In this document: in pieces, positions 1-8,694 of the stretch
Numbering within the stretch: position 1 is the stretch's first letter
Layout of the letters: each line of letters begins with the position of its first letter
Origin: Acinetobacter lactucae
GTDB lineage: Bacteria > Pseudomonadota > Gammaproteobacteria > Pseudomonadales > Moraxellaceae
Direction: 5' to 3'
Length of the DNA stretch: 64,000 nt
NCBI RefSeq assembly: GCF_001605885.1
Contig: NZ_LRPE01000009.1
Location: 62,001-126,000 of the forward strand
The notes under the pieces: generated by a model
What the model was told of the DNA's origin: nothing
Databases searched by the model: none
Seen by the model: the letters and a program-made list of their open reading frames with translations, nothing else
Made by a program: the position numbers and the translations under genes

Positions 1-1
1 A

Positions 2-664
2 ATATTAGAAACGCCAAATATTTCATCTGTAGAACATTATAAAGAGGCAAAACTTTCCGATCTTTTCACAAATAAAACCGTTGTTCTTACTATTATTGTA
101 ATGGGTATTGGTTACTTCGGCTCAACATTAGCATACTACTTATTTGGCAACTGGGCGGTCTACTCTTTCGTCTATGGTTTAAACTATTCCGAAGAAAAAG
201 CTTATTATATTTTCTTTATATGGAACGTGATCTACTGCGTAACTCCATTTATAACTATGTTTATACTTGATCGCTTTGAACGTAAGTCATTAATTTTAGC
301 CATGTCAGCATTAACGACTATCCCTCTTATTATATTAGGAATATCAAATATAATGTGGGAATTAATCGTTGCTGGCGGTATTGCCTGCATAGTCACGGGC
401 ATCATTGTAAGTGGCTATTACACTTATATTCCTGAATCATTGCCTACAAAATTACGAGCATTAGGAAGTGGAATTATTATCTCCATTGGTCGCTTTGGAG
501 GTGCAGTCTCTGGAGTTCTTGGTGCTTGGTTATTTACCAATGGTGGGATACAAGGAGTAATGTTCACTGCCGCAGCATTGTATATTCTATTCGCCGTTCC
601 AGTGATGTTATATGGCCCCCTTACCACTAACCGCTCTCTTGAAATAGTCAACAGTAAAGAATAA
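2..664 (+). CDS. MFS transporter, C-terminal part (5' end outside window)
   Basis: The reading frame is open from the left edge, so this is the C-terminal part (about 220 residues) of a longer inner-membrane protein. It shows the last six or so hydrophobic segments of a major facilitator. A cytoplasmic-loop-like sequence ending DRFERKS follows one helix, and a YIPESLPTKLRALGSG stretch near the end is typical of the sugar/aromatic-acid porter branch (PES...RxxG). It would move a small organic solute by proton symport. The substrate cannot be read from this fragment. A TorF-type outer-membrane protein follows in the same direction after a hairpin, which suggests a shared uptake role. Family call is firm, substrate unknown. 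Confidence 0.85.
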   Translation: MLETPNISSVEHYKEAKLSDLFTNKTVVLTIIVMGIGYFGSTLAYYLFGNWAVYSFVYGLNYSEEKAYYIFFIWNVIYCVTPFITMFILDRFERKSLILAMSALTTIPLIILGISNIMWELIVAGGIACIVTGIIVSGYYTYIPESLPTKLRALGSGIIISIGRFGGAVSGVLGAWLFTNGGIQGVMFTAAALYILFAVPVMLYGPLTTNRSLEIVNSKE

Positions 665-703
665 GCAAATAATATTATCAATCAAACACATAGTTTAAAA
701 AAT

Positions 704-724
704 CTTGCGATTATTAATCGCAAG
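704..724 (+). terminator. hairpin between transporter and porin genes
   Basis: A perfect 9-bp stem (CTTGCGATT / AATCGCAAG) with a 3-nt loop lies 40 bases after the transporter stop. No run of T follows, so it may be a transcript-stabilising or weak terminator hairpin rather than a classical intrinsic terminator. Confidence 0.5.
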
Positions 725-768
725 CTAGGAAAACTCAACTTAATTTCATGATATTTAAGGAAAAAATC

Positions 769-1488
769 ATGTTAAATAAAAAACTTATAATTGTTTTTTT
801 AAGCTTTACAGCAACTTCACCACTGGTTCAAGCAGTTGAAATTAATAAGGATTTAAATCTAAATCTCACTGCTACGGCTATGTCAGAATATCGCCGTTCT
901 GGTTTTGATCTGAGTGATGGTAAACCAGTAGTACAAGGCTTGGTATCTCTCGCTCATAAATCAGGGTGGGATATTTCTGCACAAATTTCCAATTATGATG
1001 TAGTCGTTGTACCAGCAAAATATGAGATCGCTTATACGGCAGGCTATTTTCATGCCTTTAATGAGAAAGTATATGTTTACTCCTCTCTAGGGCAAACTAT
1101 CTATCCAAATTGGGCTGACGGCAACGTAACTGAATGGTTTATCAGTGCGAATGCTTATGGAGCTTTTTTTAATTACTTTTATGACTGGGGAAAAAACTCA
1201 AATGCTCAATATCGTTATATAGGTTATAAATATAATTTCCCTAATGACGTCTGGCTTGATATGCGTTATGGCTATAATGATGTAGGTATACAATTAAAAA
1301 ATGAGAATGGTGATATCCGTCATAATTACAGTACACGCAAGGTAGAGTTAGGGAAAAAATATAATGATATTAGTTACACACTCGCTTATGCTGATACTGA
1401 TTTAACGAATTCAGAATGTACACAGATCATGGCATATGGAGATAAATGTTCATCCACTGTAGTATTTGGTATAAAAAAGACTTTTTAA
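769..1488 (+). CDS. TorF family putative outer-membrane porin
   Basis: A predicted secreted beta-barrel of 239 residues. The start at 769 is chosen over an in-frame ATG at 748 because AAGGA sits at 757-761 and the protein then begins with a normal signal peptide (MLNKKLIIVFLSF...VQA, cleavage before VEINKD). The mature part alternates aromatic and polar residues, contains many Tyr and Trp, and ends in KKTF with a C-terminal Phe, as outer-membrane barrels do. It resembles the TorF/TIGR02001 group of proteobacterial proteins, and a paralogue lies at 52089-52883. It probably provides outer-membrane passage for the substrate of the transporter just upstream. Function is inferred from family and context only. 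Confidence 0.75.
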   Translation: MLNKKLIIVFLSFTATSPLVQAVEINKDLNLNLTATAMSEYRRSGFDLSDGKPVVQGLVSLAHKSGWDISAQISNYDVVVVPAKYEIAYTAGYFHAFNEKVYVYSSLGQTIYPNWADGNVTEWFISANAYGAFFNYFYDWGKNSNAQYRYIGYKYNFPNDVWLDMRYGYNDVGIQLKNENGDIRHNYSTRKVELGKKYNDISYTLAYADTDLTNSECTQIMAYGDKCSSTVVFGIKKTF

Positions 1489-1498
1489 TTAAATAGAT

Positions 1499-1536
1499 AG
1501 AGAACTTTTCTTAGATAGAAAAAGTTCTCTTTTTTT
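1499..1536 (+). terminator. intrinsic terminator after TorF-like porin
   Basis: Stem AGAGAACTTTTC / GAAAAAGTTCTCT (1499-1510 with 1518-1530) followed by a T run at 1531-1536, directly after the porin stop codon. The thiolase gene converges from the other side, so it may act on both strands. Confidence 0.85.
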
Positions 1537-1621
1537 ATTCATAATAATTTAATTTGTTATAAAAATACTGTTTGCACCTTATTCTATTTCAATACAAACA
1601 GTAGTTCAGTAATTTTTGACT

Positions 1622-2806
1622 TTATACGACTTCAAATAATCCAGCAGCGCCCATTCCTCCACCAATACACATTGAAACCACTACAAACTTCACACCACGT
1701 CGTTTACCTTCAAGTAAAGCATGCCCCACTAATCTTGATCCTGTCATGCCATATGGATGGCCAATTGAAATACTCCCTCCATTTACATTGTATTTATTTG
1801 GATCGATGCCTAGATGATCACGGCAATATAGTACTTGGCAAGCAAAAGCCTCATTGAGTTCCCACAATCCAATATCATCTATTGAAAGACCATGTTGTTT
1901 AAGTAGTTTAGGAATCGCATAAATAGGACCAATACCCATTTCTTCAGGCGCATTTCCAACAACAGTCATTCCACGATAAATACCTAGAGGTTCGATCCCC
2001 AACTGTTCTACTAATTTTCCATTCATTACTACACAAGCGCTTGCACCATCGGATAGCTGACTCGCATTTCCAGCAGTAATTACGCCCCCTTCAATGACTG
2101 GAGATAAACTATTTAATGACTCTATCGTAGTACTTGGACGATTACCTTCATCCTGACTTAACGTTAATTCTTTAAATGAAGATATCCCGGTAGTTTTATC
2201 CGTTATCATCATCTGAGTTGTGATTGGAACAATTTCATTATCAAATATTCCAGCTACTTGTGCGCGAGCTGTACGCAATTGTGACTCTAAGGCATACTGA
2301 TCTTGAACTTCTCGAGAAATGCCATATTTTTTTGAAACAAACTCTGCGGTTTCTAACATTGGCATATAAGCTGTAGGCTGATGGGCTAAAACATTAGGGT
2401 CCATTTCAGCTTTCACCCATTCCATATATCGGCTTTGTACAGCAGAAATATTTTCCTGACCTCCAGCAATAACGGTTTGCATACCGTCATACATAATTTG
2501 TTTCGCTGCGGTAGCAATCGCCATTAAACCGGATGCACATTGTCGATCAATTGTTTGAGCACCAATCACCGCTGGTAATCCAGCAGCGAATAAACCATTT
2601 CGAGCGATATTATTTCCTGCCGTACCCGCATTTAAAACCGAACCAATAACAGCATCTTCAATACGATCAGGTTCAATGCCTGCGCGTTCAACGGCATGTT
2701 TAATAGCATGTCCTAACATCGTTGGGGAGTGCGTAGCATTAAAAGCACCTCTATATGCTTTCCCAATAGGTGTACGAGCTGTTGAAACAATTACTGCATC
2801 AATCAT
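1622..2806 (-). CDS. acetyl-CoA C-acyltransferase (thiolase)
   Basis: A full-length 394-residue thiolase that cleaves 3-oxoacyl-CoA with CoA to shorten it by an acetyl (or propionyl) unit. The nucleophile is Cys90 in RQCASG, the catalytic His is His350 in GHPYG, and the second Cys is Cys380 in SMCIGGGMG. The usual GHPLG/GHPIG box carries Tyr instead of a small aliphatic residue, which may affect the substrate pocket. The start has a good AAGGA site. It is the last gene of the minus-strand acyl-CoA operon but is separated from the dehydrogenase upstream by 286 bp, so it may have its own promoter. Enzyme class is certain; substrate chain is not. Confidence 0.93.
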   Translation of the reverse strand: MIDAVIVSTARTPIGKAYRGAFNATHSPTMLGHAIKHAVERAGIEPDRIEDAVIGSVLNAGTAGNNIARNGLFAAGLPAVIGAQTIDRQCASGLMAIATAAKQIMYDGMQTVIAGGQENISAVQSRYMEWVKAEMDPNVLAHQPTAYMPMLETAEFVSKKYGISREVQDQYALESQLRTARAQVAGIFDNEIVPITTQMMITDKTTGISSFKELTLSQDEGNRPSTTIESLNSLSPVIEGGVITAGNASQLSDGASACVVMNGKLVEQLGIEPLGIYRGMTVVGNAPEEMGIGPIYAIPKLLKQHGLSIDDIGLWELNEAFACQVLYCRDHLGIDPNKYNVNGGSISIGHPYGMTGSRLVGHALLEGKRRGVKFVVVSMCIGGGMGAAGLFEVV

Positions 2807-3092
2807 AAATCTTCCTTGTAAAAGAGAAATAAATAGAAATATTGCAATGGAATTAAGGTATTAAAGATATTCCAACTTATTAAAGTGGCGCTAAGCTTAT
2901 AAGGAAGTTTTATAAATTTTAGGCAAAGCAAATACATTGCCTCGTTAGGTAACGAAACTTATTTACTTACTTAGTCTACAAATTGAAATAAGAATATTTT
3001 TATCGAATAATCTATCACTACCTAATTTAGAATGGGCTTGAATTAGAAGTCACTTTTCATTCTAAAAATAATTGCTTATATATCTAAAATCC

Positions 3093-4916
3093 TTAAAACC
3101 ATTGCTCAGGCATATTCAGTGGTGTTGTCTCCACTGGATCCAGTACTGCCAACCAACTGGATATTTTTGGCATTTCCCAGCCAAAAAAGTAATCACAAGC
3201 TGCCAATTTCCCATTTAAGAAATCGCTACTCGATGATGTCTTAATCATTTCATATATAGTTATTGCTTGATCTAACCATAACCATCCTACAACTAAATGC
3301 CCAAAAGCCTCTAAATAATTTGCAGCATTTGCTAACTGCATTTCTAAATCATCTAAGGCGTGTAATTGCTCAGTAACTTTAAGAATTTCTTGCCAATGAT
3401 CATTTAGCTTTGTAGCGTGATTATGTAATTTATCTATTAAAAGTGCTTGGTGAACTGTTTTAGTAATCCGTTCATTTAACAACCTCATAGATAAACCATC
3501 ATTTATACGTGTTTTACGGTCTAATAAATCGAGAGCTTGAATACCAAATGTACCTTCATGAATTGGGTTAAGACGGTTGTCTCTATAAAACTGCTCAACG
3601 TTATATTCACGCGTATACCCATATCCACCATGAACTTGAATGGCCAAGTCATTTGCGACTAGCCCCCATTCAGAAGACCAACTTTTTACGACGGGTGTTA
3701 ATAGGTCTAGTAAAGCATTGATATTATTTTGTTCTTTTTCATCTTCAACGGATTTAATCTCATCGACCAATCTTGCTGCATACAAACATAATGCTAAAGC
3801 TCCTGATACATAAGACTTCTGTGCTAATAGCATTCTACGAACATCAGGGTGTTTTATAATTGGGACTTGAGAAGAATTAAGATTTCTGTCACTTTTTGGT
3901 CGCCCTTGTAGACGAGTTTTTGCATAATCAAGAGCATGCAAATAACCCGTATAACCTAATGCCGCAGCTGATAATCCCACAGAAATACGAGCTTCATTCA
4001 TCATATGAAACATATAAGCCAGTCCTTTACCAGGTTCACCTATGAGGTGTCCTAAGGCTCCAGCTTCACCTTCAGGAGTAAACTTACCTTCTCCAAAATT
4101 TAAAACACAATTAACTGTGCCTCTATAGCCCATTTTATGGTTTATTCCAGCCAGAACTACATCATTTCTTTCATCTGGTTGCCCATCTTTATTAAGTAGT
4201 TTCCGAGGGACGGCGAATAATGATATAGCTTTAACTCCTGTCGGAATTTGACCATTTTCATCAGGAATTTTAGCAAGTACTAAGTGTAGAATATTTTCAG
4301 AAATTTCATGATCTCCTCCCGAAATCCACATTTTATTGCCAAATAGACGATATCGACCATCTCCATTAGGAACAGCACGTGTACGAATATCAGCTAGACT
4401 TGAGCCTGCTTGGGGCTCAGATAAACACATAGTCCCGAAACATTTTCCTGCCGCCATAGCAGTAATATAAGGCGAGATAATTTCTTTCTCACCATATGTA
4501 ATTAAAAGATTAGCATTCCCAATTGTTAAAAAGGCATAAGCTGCTGTACCCGCATTTGCACCCAGCAGATATGCCATACCAGCCCGTTCAATTGTAGTAG
4601 GAAGACTCATTCCATCCCATTCTAGCGGAAGTGCAGCATTCATTAATCCAGCTTCAGAAAATTCGCGTAATGCTACTCCCACTTCTGGATTTACCGTGAC
4701 CTTTTCTCCATCAAAGCTAGGTTCATTACTATCGTTTTTCTTATTGTGTGGGGCAAATAGATCAGTTGCTAAACTTTCATAAACATTTAAAACTGAAGTA
4801 TAGTCAAAACGATCTTGACCAGAAAAACGTGTTCTCTGGTTTAATAGGTCTACTTTTAACCAGTCAAACAATATAAAATCCAAATCGCTACGAGACAGAA
4901 TAAGTTCATCTACCAT
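3093..4916 (-). CDS. acyl-CoA dehydrogenase, long form with C-terminal extension
   Basis: A 607-residue FAD enzyme that introduces the 2,3 double bond into an acyl-CoA. Its length and layout match the DmdC-like/long ACAD group: a non-standard N-terminal segment of about 80 residues, the usual ACAD domains (CLSEPQAGSSLADI at 164-177, KMWISGG at 195-201, QVHGGYGYTREY at 427-438), then an extra C-terminal helical domain after about residue 470. The catalytic base is probably Glu454 in HEGTFGIQA. Its stop is followed by a long gap before the thiolase. It lies 12 bp after the MaoC hydratase, consistent with co-transcription. Substrates of this subgroup are often branched or aromatic-substituted acyl-CoAs; the exact one here is unknown. 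Confidence 0.9.
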   Translation of the reverse strand: MVDELILSRSDLDFILFDWLKVDLLNQRTRFSGQDRFDYTSVLNVYESLATDLFAPHNKKNDSNEPSFDGEKVTVNPEVGVALREFSEAGLMNAALPLEWDGMSLPTTIERAGMAYLLGANAGTAAYAFLTIGNANLLITYGEKEIISPYITAMAAGKCFGTMCLSEPQAGSSLADIRTRAVPNGDGRYRLFGNKMWISGGDHEISENILHLVLAKIPDENGQIPTGVKAISLFAVPRKLLNKDGQPDERNDVVLAGINHKMGYRGTVNCVLNFGEGKFTPEGEAGALGHLIGEPGKGLAYMFHMMNEARISVGLSAAALGYTGYLHALDYAKTRLQGRPKSDRNLNSSQVPIIKHPDVRRMLLAQKSYVSGALALCLYAARLVDEIKSVEDEKEQNNINALLDLLTPVVKSWSSEWGLVANDLAIQVHGGYGYTREYNVEQFYRDNRLNPIHEGTFGIQALDLLDRKTRINDGLSMRLLNERITKTVHQALLIDKLHNHATKLNDHWQEILKVTEQLHALDDLEMQLANAANYLEAFGHLVVGWLWLDQAITIYEMIKTSSSSDFLNGKLAACDYFFGWEMPKISSWLAVLDPVETTPLNMPEQWF

Positions 4917-4928
4917 GGAAAATACCTA

Positions 4929-5405
4929 CTATAAAATGAGAAGAGATAACCATTCTGCGACAAGCGCAGGCTTAGTTTCGTTTTCAATTTCAACACTTAC
5001 ATCAACAACCATTTGATAACGGCCAAGAGACTTCTCTTTAAGTGATTTTAATAAGAATTGGCCCCTTACTCTTTTTCCACTATGAACTGGATGAATAAAA
5101 CGTAAATTATTCATTCCATAGTTTATAGAACTCGTTAGCTCTTTAATCTGCGGCAAAGCTTCTGAAGCCATAGCAGATAACAATGATAAGGTAAGGAACC
5201 CATGGGCAATTGTGCCTCCAAATGGACTTTTACTTGCTGCCTCCGTATCGACATGAATGTATTGCCAATCTCGTGTCACATCTGCAAACGCATTAATTGT
5301 TGCTTGATCAATAGTAATCCAATCAGACATTCCAAGTACTTCGCCTTGCAGTTCAAAAAGTTGAGCAATTGAAATCGGAGTTTTATTTGAAAGAGTATCA
5401 CCCAT
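4929..5405 (-). CDS. MaoC-like (R)-enoyl-CoA hydratase
   Basis: A 158-residue single hot-dog domain protein. The hydratase motif is seen as FADVTRDWQYIHVD, with the catalytic Asp46 and His51, followed by SPFGGTIAHGF at 60-70. It would hydrate 2-enoyl-CoA to the (3R)-hydroxyacyl-CoA. The adjacent SDR (5408-6319), two bases away, resembles (3R)-hydroxyacyl-CoA dehydrogenases, so the pair would run steps two and three of a beta-oxidation cycle with R stereochemistry, followed by the thiolase. Ribosome site GGGGAA is inside the end of the upstream gene. Confident family assignment. Confidence 0.88.
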   Translation of the reverse strand: MGDTLSNKTPISIAQLFELQGEVLGMSDWITIDQATINAFADVTRDWQYIHVDTEAASKSPFGGTIAHGFLTLSLLSAMASEALPQIKELTSSINYGMNNLRFIHPVHSGKRVRGQFLLKSLKEKSLGRYQMVVDVSVEIENETKPALVAEWLSLLIL

Positions 5406-5407
5406 TT

Positions 5408-6319
5408 TTATTCCCCTACTTTTAAACCCGCTTTATCCAACTCTAAATTACCTTGAATAAAACCAGATGTAGGGACGATTTCACCTGCACGATTAGATAC
5501 TTCATTTAATCGCTCTAACAATTTATGTGCTGTCTCGTCGCTGTTTCCAATGTGAATACCTTGAGTCAATGTAATATGTGCAGCCTCGAAACTTCCCGCT
5601 CCTGCACATAAAATCATTCTTGTTGGAGCATCTTCGCTCACTAACACGGCGGCAGCTGGACTTACTGCAGCAGGTGCAAGTGCTTTAAGAGATTCATCAG
5701 GTAATAAACCTTCCAACATGCGAGTTGCTGCCGTAGGTGCAAGGCAATTAACCCGAATATTGTATTTTTCTCCCTCAAGAGCTAGCGTTTGCATTAATCC
5801 CACTAGCGCCATTTTTGCAGCACTATAATTAGACTGACCAAAGTTCCCATATAGGCCAGAAGAAGAAGTCGTCATTACTATACGACCATATTTTTGCTCG
5901 CGCATAATATCCCATACAGCCTTAGTGGAATTTACAGCTCCCATCAAATGCACATCTATAACAGTTCGAAAATCGTCTAAAGACATCTTGGTAAATGTTT
6001 TATCACGCAGGATACCTGCATTATTAATTAAAATATCGACACGCCCCCAGCGGGACATTGTTTGCTTTACCATTTCTTCTACTTGGGCTGCATCAGTTAC
6101 AGATGCGCCATTTGCAATTGCTTCACCGCCTGCAGCAATAATTTCATCTACTACTTTTTGAGCAGCAGTAGTTGAACCGCCATTACCATGAACATCACTA
6201 CCTAGGTCATTTACAACAACTTTTGCGCCTAAGCGTGCCAATAATAAAGCATGCTCTCTTCCAAGGCCTGCACCTGCACCAGTCACAATTGCTACACGAT
6301 TTTTTAAATTAATTGTCAT
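5408..6319 (-). CDS. SDR oxidoreductase, (3R)-hydroxyacyl-CoA dehydrogenase-like
   Basis: A 303-residue short-chain dehydrogenase. The nucleotide-binding TGAGAGLG is at 13-20, NNAG at 99-102, and the catalytic pair Tyr165/Lys169 in YSAAK. It is about 50 residues longer than a classical SDR. The N-terminal region (VNDLGSDVHGNGGS) and the extended C-terminus resemble the dehydrogenase unit of peroxisomal multifunctional enzyme type 2, which acts on (3R)-hydroxyacyl-CoA. Partnership with the MaoC hydratase supports this. Expected cytoplasmic NAD-dependent oxidation of a 3-hydroxyacyl-CoA. Good AGGA ribosome site upstream. Confidence 0.87.
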   Translation of the reverse strand: MTINLKNRVAIVTGAGAGLGREHALLLARLGAKVVVNDLGSDVHGNGGSTTAAQKVVDEIIAAGGEAIANGASVTDAAQVEEMVKQTMSRWGRVDILINNAGILRDKTFTKMSLDDFRTVIDVHLMGAVNSTKAVWDIMREQKYGRIVMTTSSSGLYGNFGQSNYSAAKMALVGLMQTLALEGEKYNIRVNCLAPTAATRMLEGLLPDESLKALAPAAVSPAAAVLVSEDAPTRMILCAGAGSFEAAHITLTQGIHIGNSDETAHKLLERLNEVSNRAGEIVPTSGFIQGNLELDKAGLKVGE

Positions 6320-6363
6320 GATTTTTTCCTAAATAAATGAATAAGATGTATTTAATAAATGTT

Positions 6364-7119
6364 TTAATAAGCTGTCACGCCGCCATCAATTGCAATGGCT
6401 TGACCTGTGAGATATGAGTTTTCTTTGGCACACATCATCAGCATCATTGCCACCACTTCGCTTGGATGGCCAAGACGCTTCATTGGCGAGGCCTGCGCTA
6501 AAAAGTCTTGTTTCTCTTTGAGTTCACTGTCGACCACCATCGGGGTGGTTGTATAAAATGGACAAATTGCATTAACTCGAATACCTTTATTTGCATATTC
6601 AATCGCTGCTGTTTTGGTTAATCCCACCACAGCATGCTTTGCCGCAGCATAGGCAGCCAATTTGGGAGCCGCGCCTAAACCTGCAACAGAAGCAACATTC
6701 AGAATAATGCCACCACCTTGTTGCAACATCTGACGAATTTGATGCTTCATTCCAAAGAACACACCTTTGGCATTGACGGCAAAACTCAAATCTAGATCTG
6801 CTTCATTGGTATCAATAAAGCTTTTCATAGGCGGACTCATACCTGCATTATTGATCCCGACATCGATTCTACCAAACTGAGTAACTGCACTTTGCACCAA
6901 AGCCTGTACATCTGCTTCACAGCTGACATCACACACTTGCGCAACCACTTCCACTCCTGCTTGGCGTAGCGGTTCAACTACAGTATTTAACCTTTCAATA
7001 TTCAAGTCACCCAACACTAATTTTGCACCATACTTTGCCAGTTGTTCTGCCATCAATGCACCAAATCCACTCGCCGCACCTGTGATTAAGACCACTTGAC
7101 CTGAATAATGTTCGTACAT
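6364..7119 (-). CDS. SDR family oxidoreductase (classical)
   Basis: A 251-residue classical short-chain dehydrogenase/reductase with TGAASGFG at 13-20, NNAG at 90-93, Ser144 and Tyr157/Lys161 (YAAAK). Asp38 after the second beta strand (LGDLN) points to NAD rather than NADP. It lies in the acyl-CoA operon, 44 bp before one SDR and 12 bp after another, so it probably oxidises a hydroxy group on the pathway intermediate. The exact step cannot be assigned from sequence. A strong GGGAGGA ribosome site precedes the start. Confidence 0.88.
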   Translation of the reverse strand: MYEHYSGQVVLITGAASGFGALMAEQLAKYGAKLVLGDLNIERLNTVVEPLRQAGVEVVAQVCDVSCEADVQALVQSAVTQFGRIDVGINNAGMSPPMKSFIDTNEADLDLSFAVNAKGVFFGMKHQIRQMLQQGGGIILNVASVAGLGAAPKLAAYAAAKHAVVGLTKTAAIEYANKGIRVNAICPFYTTTPMVVDSELKEKQDFLAQASPMKRLGHPSEVVAMMLMMCAKENSYLTGQAIAIDGGVTAY

Positions 7120-7131
7120 TGCTATTCCTCC

Positions 7132-7896
7132 CTAAATAGTTAAACCGCCATCAACCACAATAAATTCACCATTCGTATAGCTCGCAGCATCTGACACTAA
7201 ATAAAGTACAGTTCCAGCCATTTCACGCGGCTCTGCGTGACGGCGTAATGGAATTGTATCCATCCAGCTTTTATAGATATCTTCATTTTCAAATAGTGCC
7301 GAAGCAAATTTGGTCTTGGTAAGACCAGGTAGCAAAGCATTCACTCGAATACCCAGCGGTCCACATTCCTTTGCAAATGCTTTGGTCATATTAACTACAG
7401 CAGCTTTGGTAATAGAATATATTCCTTGTTGGTCTCCCGGCTGCAGAGCATTCACAGATGCAGTATTTACAATGACACCACTTCCTTGTGATTTCATTAA
7501 TTTACCGGCTTCAATAGACATGAAGAAATAACCACGAATATTCACTTCAACAGTTTTGTTATAAGCGGCTAAATCCGTATCGAGAACATGACCAAAATAT
7601 GGATTTGCTGCAGCATTATTTATCAGAATATCTAATCGGCCATGCTGACTACGAATATGTTCAAAAATAGATGATATATCTTCCATTTTCCCAACATGAC
7701 AAGCAAATGCCTCCGCAGTACCTCCGGCTGCAATAATTTCTTCTGCCACGACCTTACAGTCTTCAATTTTTCGGCTTGAAACGATGACATGAGCGCCTTG
7801 TTCTGCTAATAATTTAGCAATTTCTTCACCAATACCACGGCTAGCTCCTGTAACTAAAGCTATTTTTCCAGTTAAATCAAAAAGATTTGTGGCCAT
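7132..7896 (-). CDS. SDR family oxidoreductase (classical)
   Basis: A 254-residue classical SDR: TGASRGIG at 16-23, NNAA at 93-96, Ser147, Tyr160/Lys164 (YSITK), and C-terminal FIVVDGG. Ser40-Ser41-Arg42 after beta 2 suggests NADP preference, in contrast with the neighbouring SDR at 6364-7119. It may act as a 3-oxoacyl or hydroxyacid dehydrogenase within the same operon. An AGGAG site is present upstream. A 90-bp gap separates it from the histidine-phosphatase-like gene, the longest gap within the 3.1-11.0 kb run. Confidence 0.88.
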   Translation of the reverse strand: MATNLFDLTGKIALVTGASRGIGEEIAKLLAEQGAHVIVSSRKIEDCKVVAEEIIAAGGTAEAFACHVGKMEDISSIFEHIRSQHGRLDILINNAAANPYFGHVLDTDLAAYNKTVEVNIRGYFFMSIEAGKLMKSQGSGVIVNTASVNALQPGDQQGIYSITKAAVVNMTKAFAKECGPLGIRVNALLPGLTKTKFASALFENEDIYKSWMDTIPLRRHAEPREMAGTVLYLVSDAASYTNGEFIVVDGGLTI

Positions 7897-7986
7897 ACTT
7901 TTATACTCCTAGTTCCTTTGTGTTCCATCTATCCTAATAATGATTTTTTTATTGCTTTAGTAAACTTATTTTTCCACTTCAATAAG

Positions 7987-8679
7987 TTAGTGCCAAGTTA
8001 ATAAATTTATACCATGTTCACGGAAGTGCTGATGTTCATTCATACTTAAAATACTATGACGTTTAGTATCGCTAAGAATTTGAGTAATACCACAATTCAC
8101 CAGTGACCAATTCAATCTAAATGTCGCGCGATCACTTAAACCCAGTAAAGATTGAATAATCACGGAGATCACTCCACCAGAACTAAAAACGACGACATTT
8201 TTCCCTTTTGAACTATTTACAATATCTGTAAAAGCACCTACACATCTATTCTGAAATTGCTTCCATGTTTCAGTGTAATCGGTGTCATATTCTCCACTCT
8301 GCCAACGGTAAACCGCCTCAGCAAACATGTCTCCCAGTGTTTTTGCTGGATGAGTTGAATTTTTAATAAACTGAATAATCTCAAATTTATTCGCATATTT
8401 TTTCTTATCTAAATTCAACAAAATTTGTTCATGATCAAATTCATTTAGACCTGTATGCGGTATAGCGACCAGAGAAGAATGCATCTCGCTTAAACAATGT
8501 TGTGCGGTTTCATAGTGCCTAACCATTTCTCCACGCCATGCAATATCGAATGATTTAGCCTGATCATCAAAGACTTTACCCAGAACCCTAGCCTGTTCAG
8601 TTCCTTTTATTGATAGTTGATCATAATTATCTGTGCCCCATGAAGCTTGCCCATGCCTAACAAAGGTAATTAAAGCCAC
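7987..8679 (-). CDS. histidine phosphatase superfamily protein, second catalytic His replaced
   Basis: A 230-residue phosphoglycerate-mutase-like fold. The RHG motif is present (VRHGQASWG, His9), as are an Arg near 54 and an acidic Glu80 in GLNEFDH. The second catalytic histidine, normally in a VSHGG-type motif, appears as FSSGG at 165-169, with Ser in the His position. It is therefore either a variant phosphatase or non-catalytic. The start is GTG with a strong AAGGAGA site. It sits between the kinase-like APH gene and the SDRs, so removal or sensing of a phosphate placed by the APH protein is a reasonable idea but only inference. Confidence 0.82.
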   Translation of the reverse strand: MALITFVRHGQASWGTDNYDQLSIKGTEQARVLGKVFDDQAKSFDIAWRGEMVRHYETAQHCLSEMHSSLVAIPHTGLNEFDHEQILLNLDKKKYANKFEIIQFIKNSTHPAKTLGDMFAEAVYRWQSGEYDTDYTETWKQFQNRCVGAFTDIVNSSKGKNVVVFSSGGVISVIIQSLLGLSDRATFRLNWSLVNCGITQILSDTKRHSILSMNEHQHFREHGINLLTWH

Positions 8680-8694
8680 GATAATCTCCTTCTT

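Noticed and set aside
2807..3092. Small gene or terminator in the gap before the thiolase gene
   Set aside because: Only a TTTAGAATG/CATTCTAAA inverted repeat (3026-3034 with 3058-3066) with a 23-nt loop and no T run; no ORF with a ribosome site.
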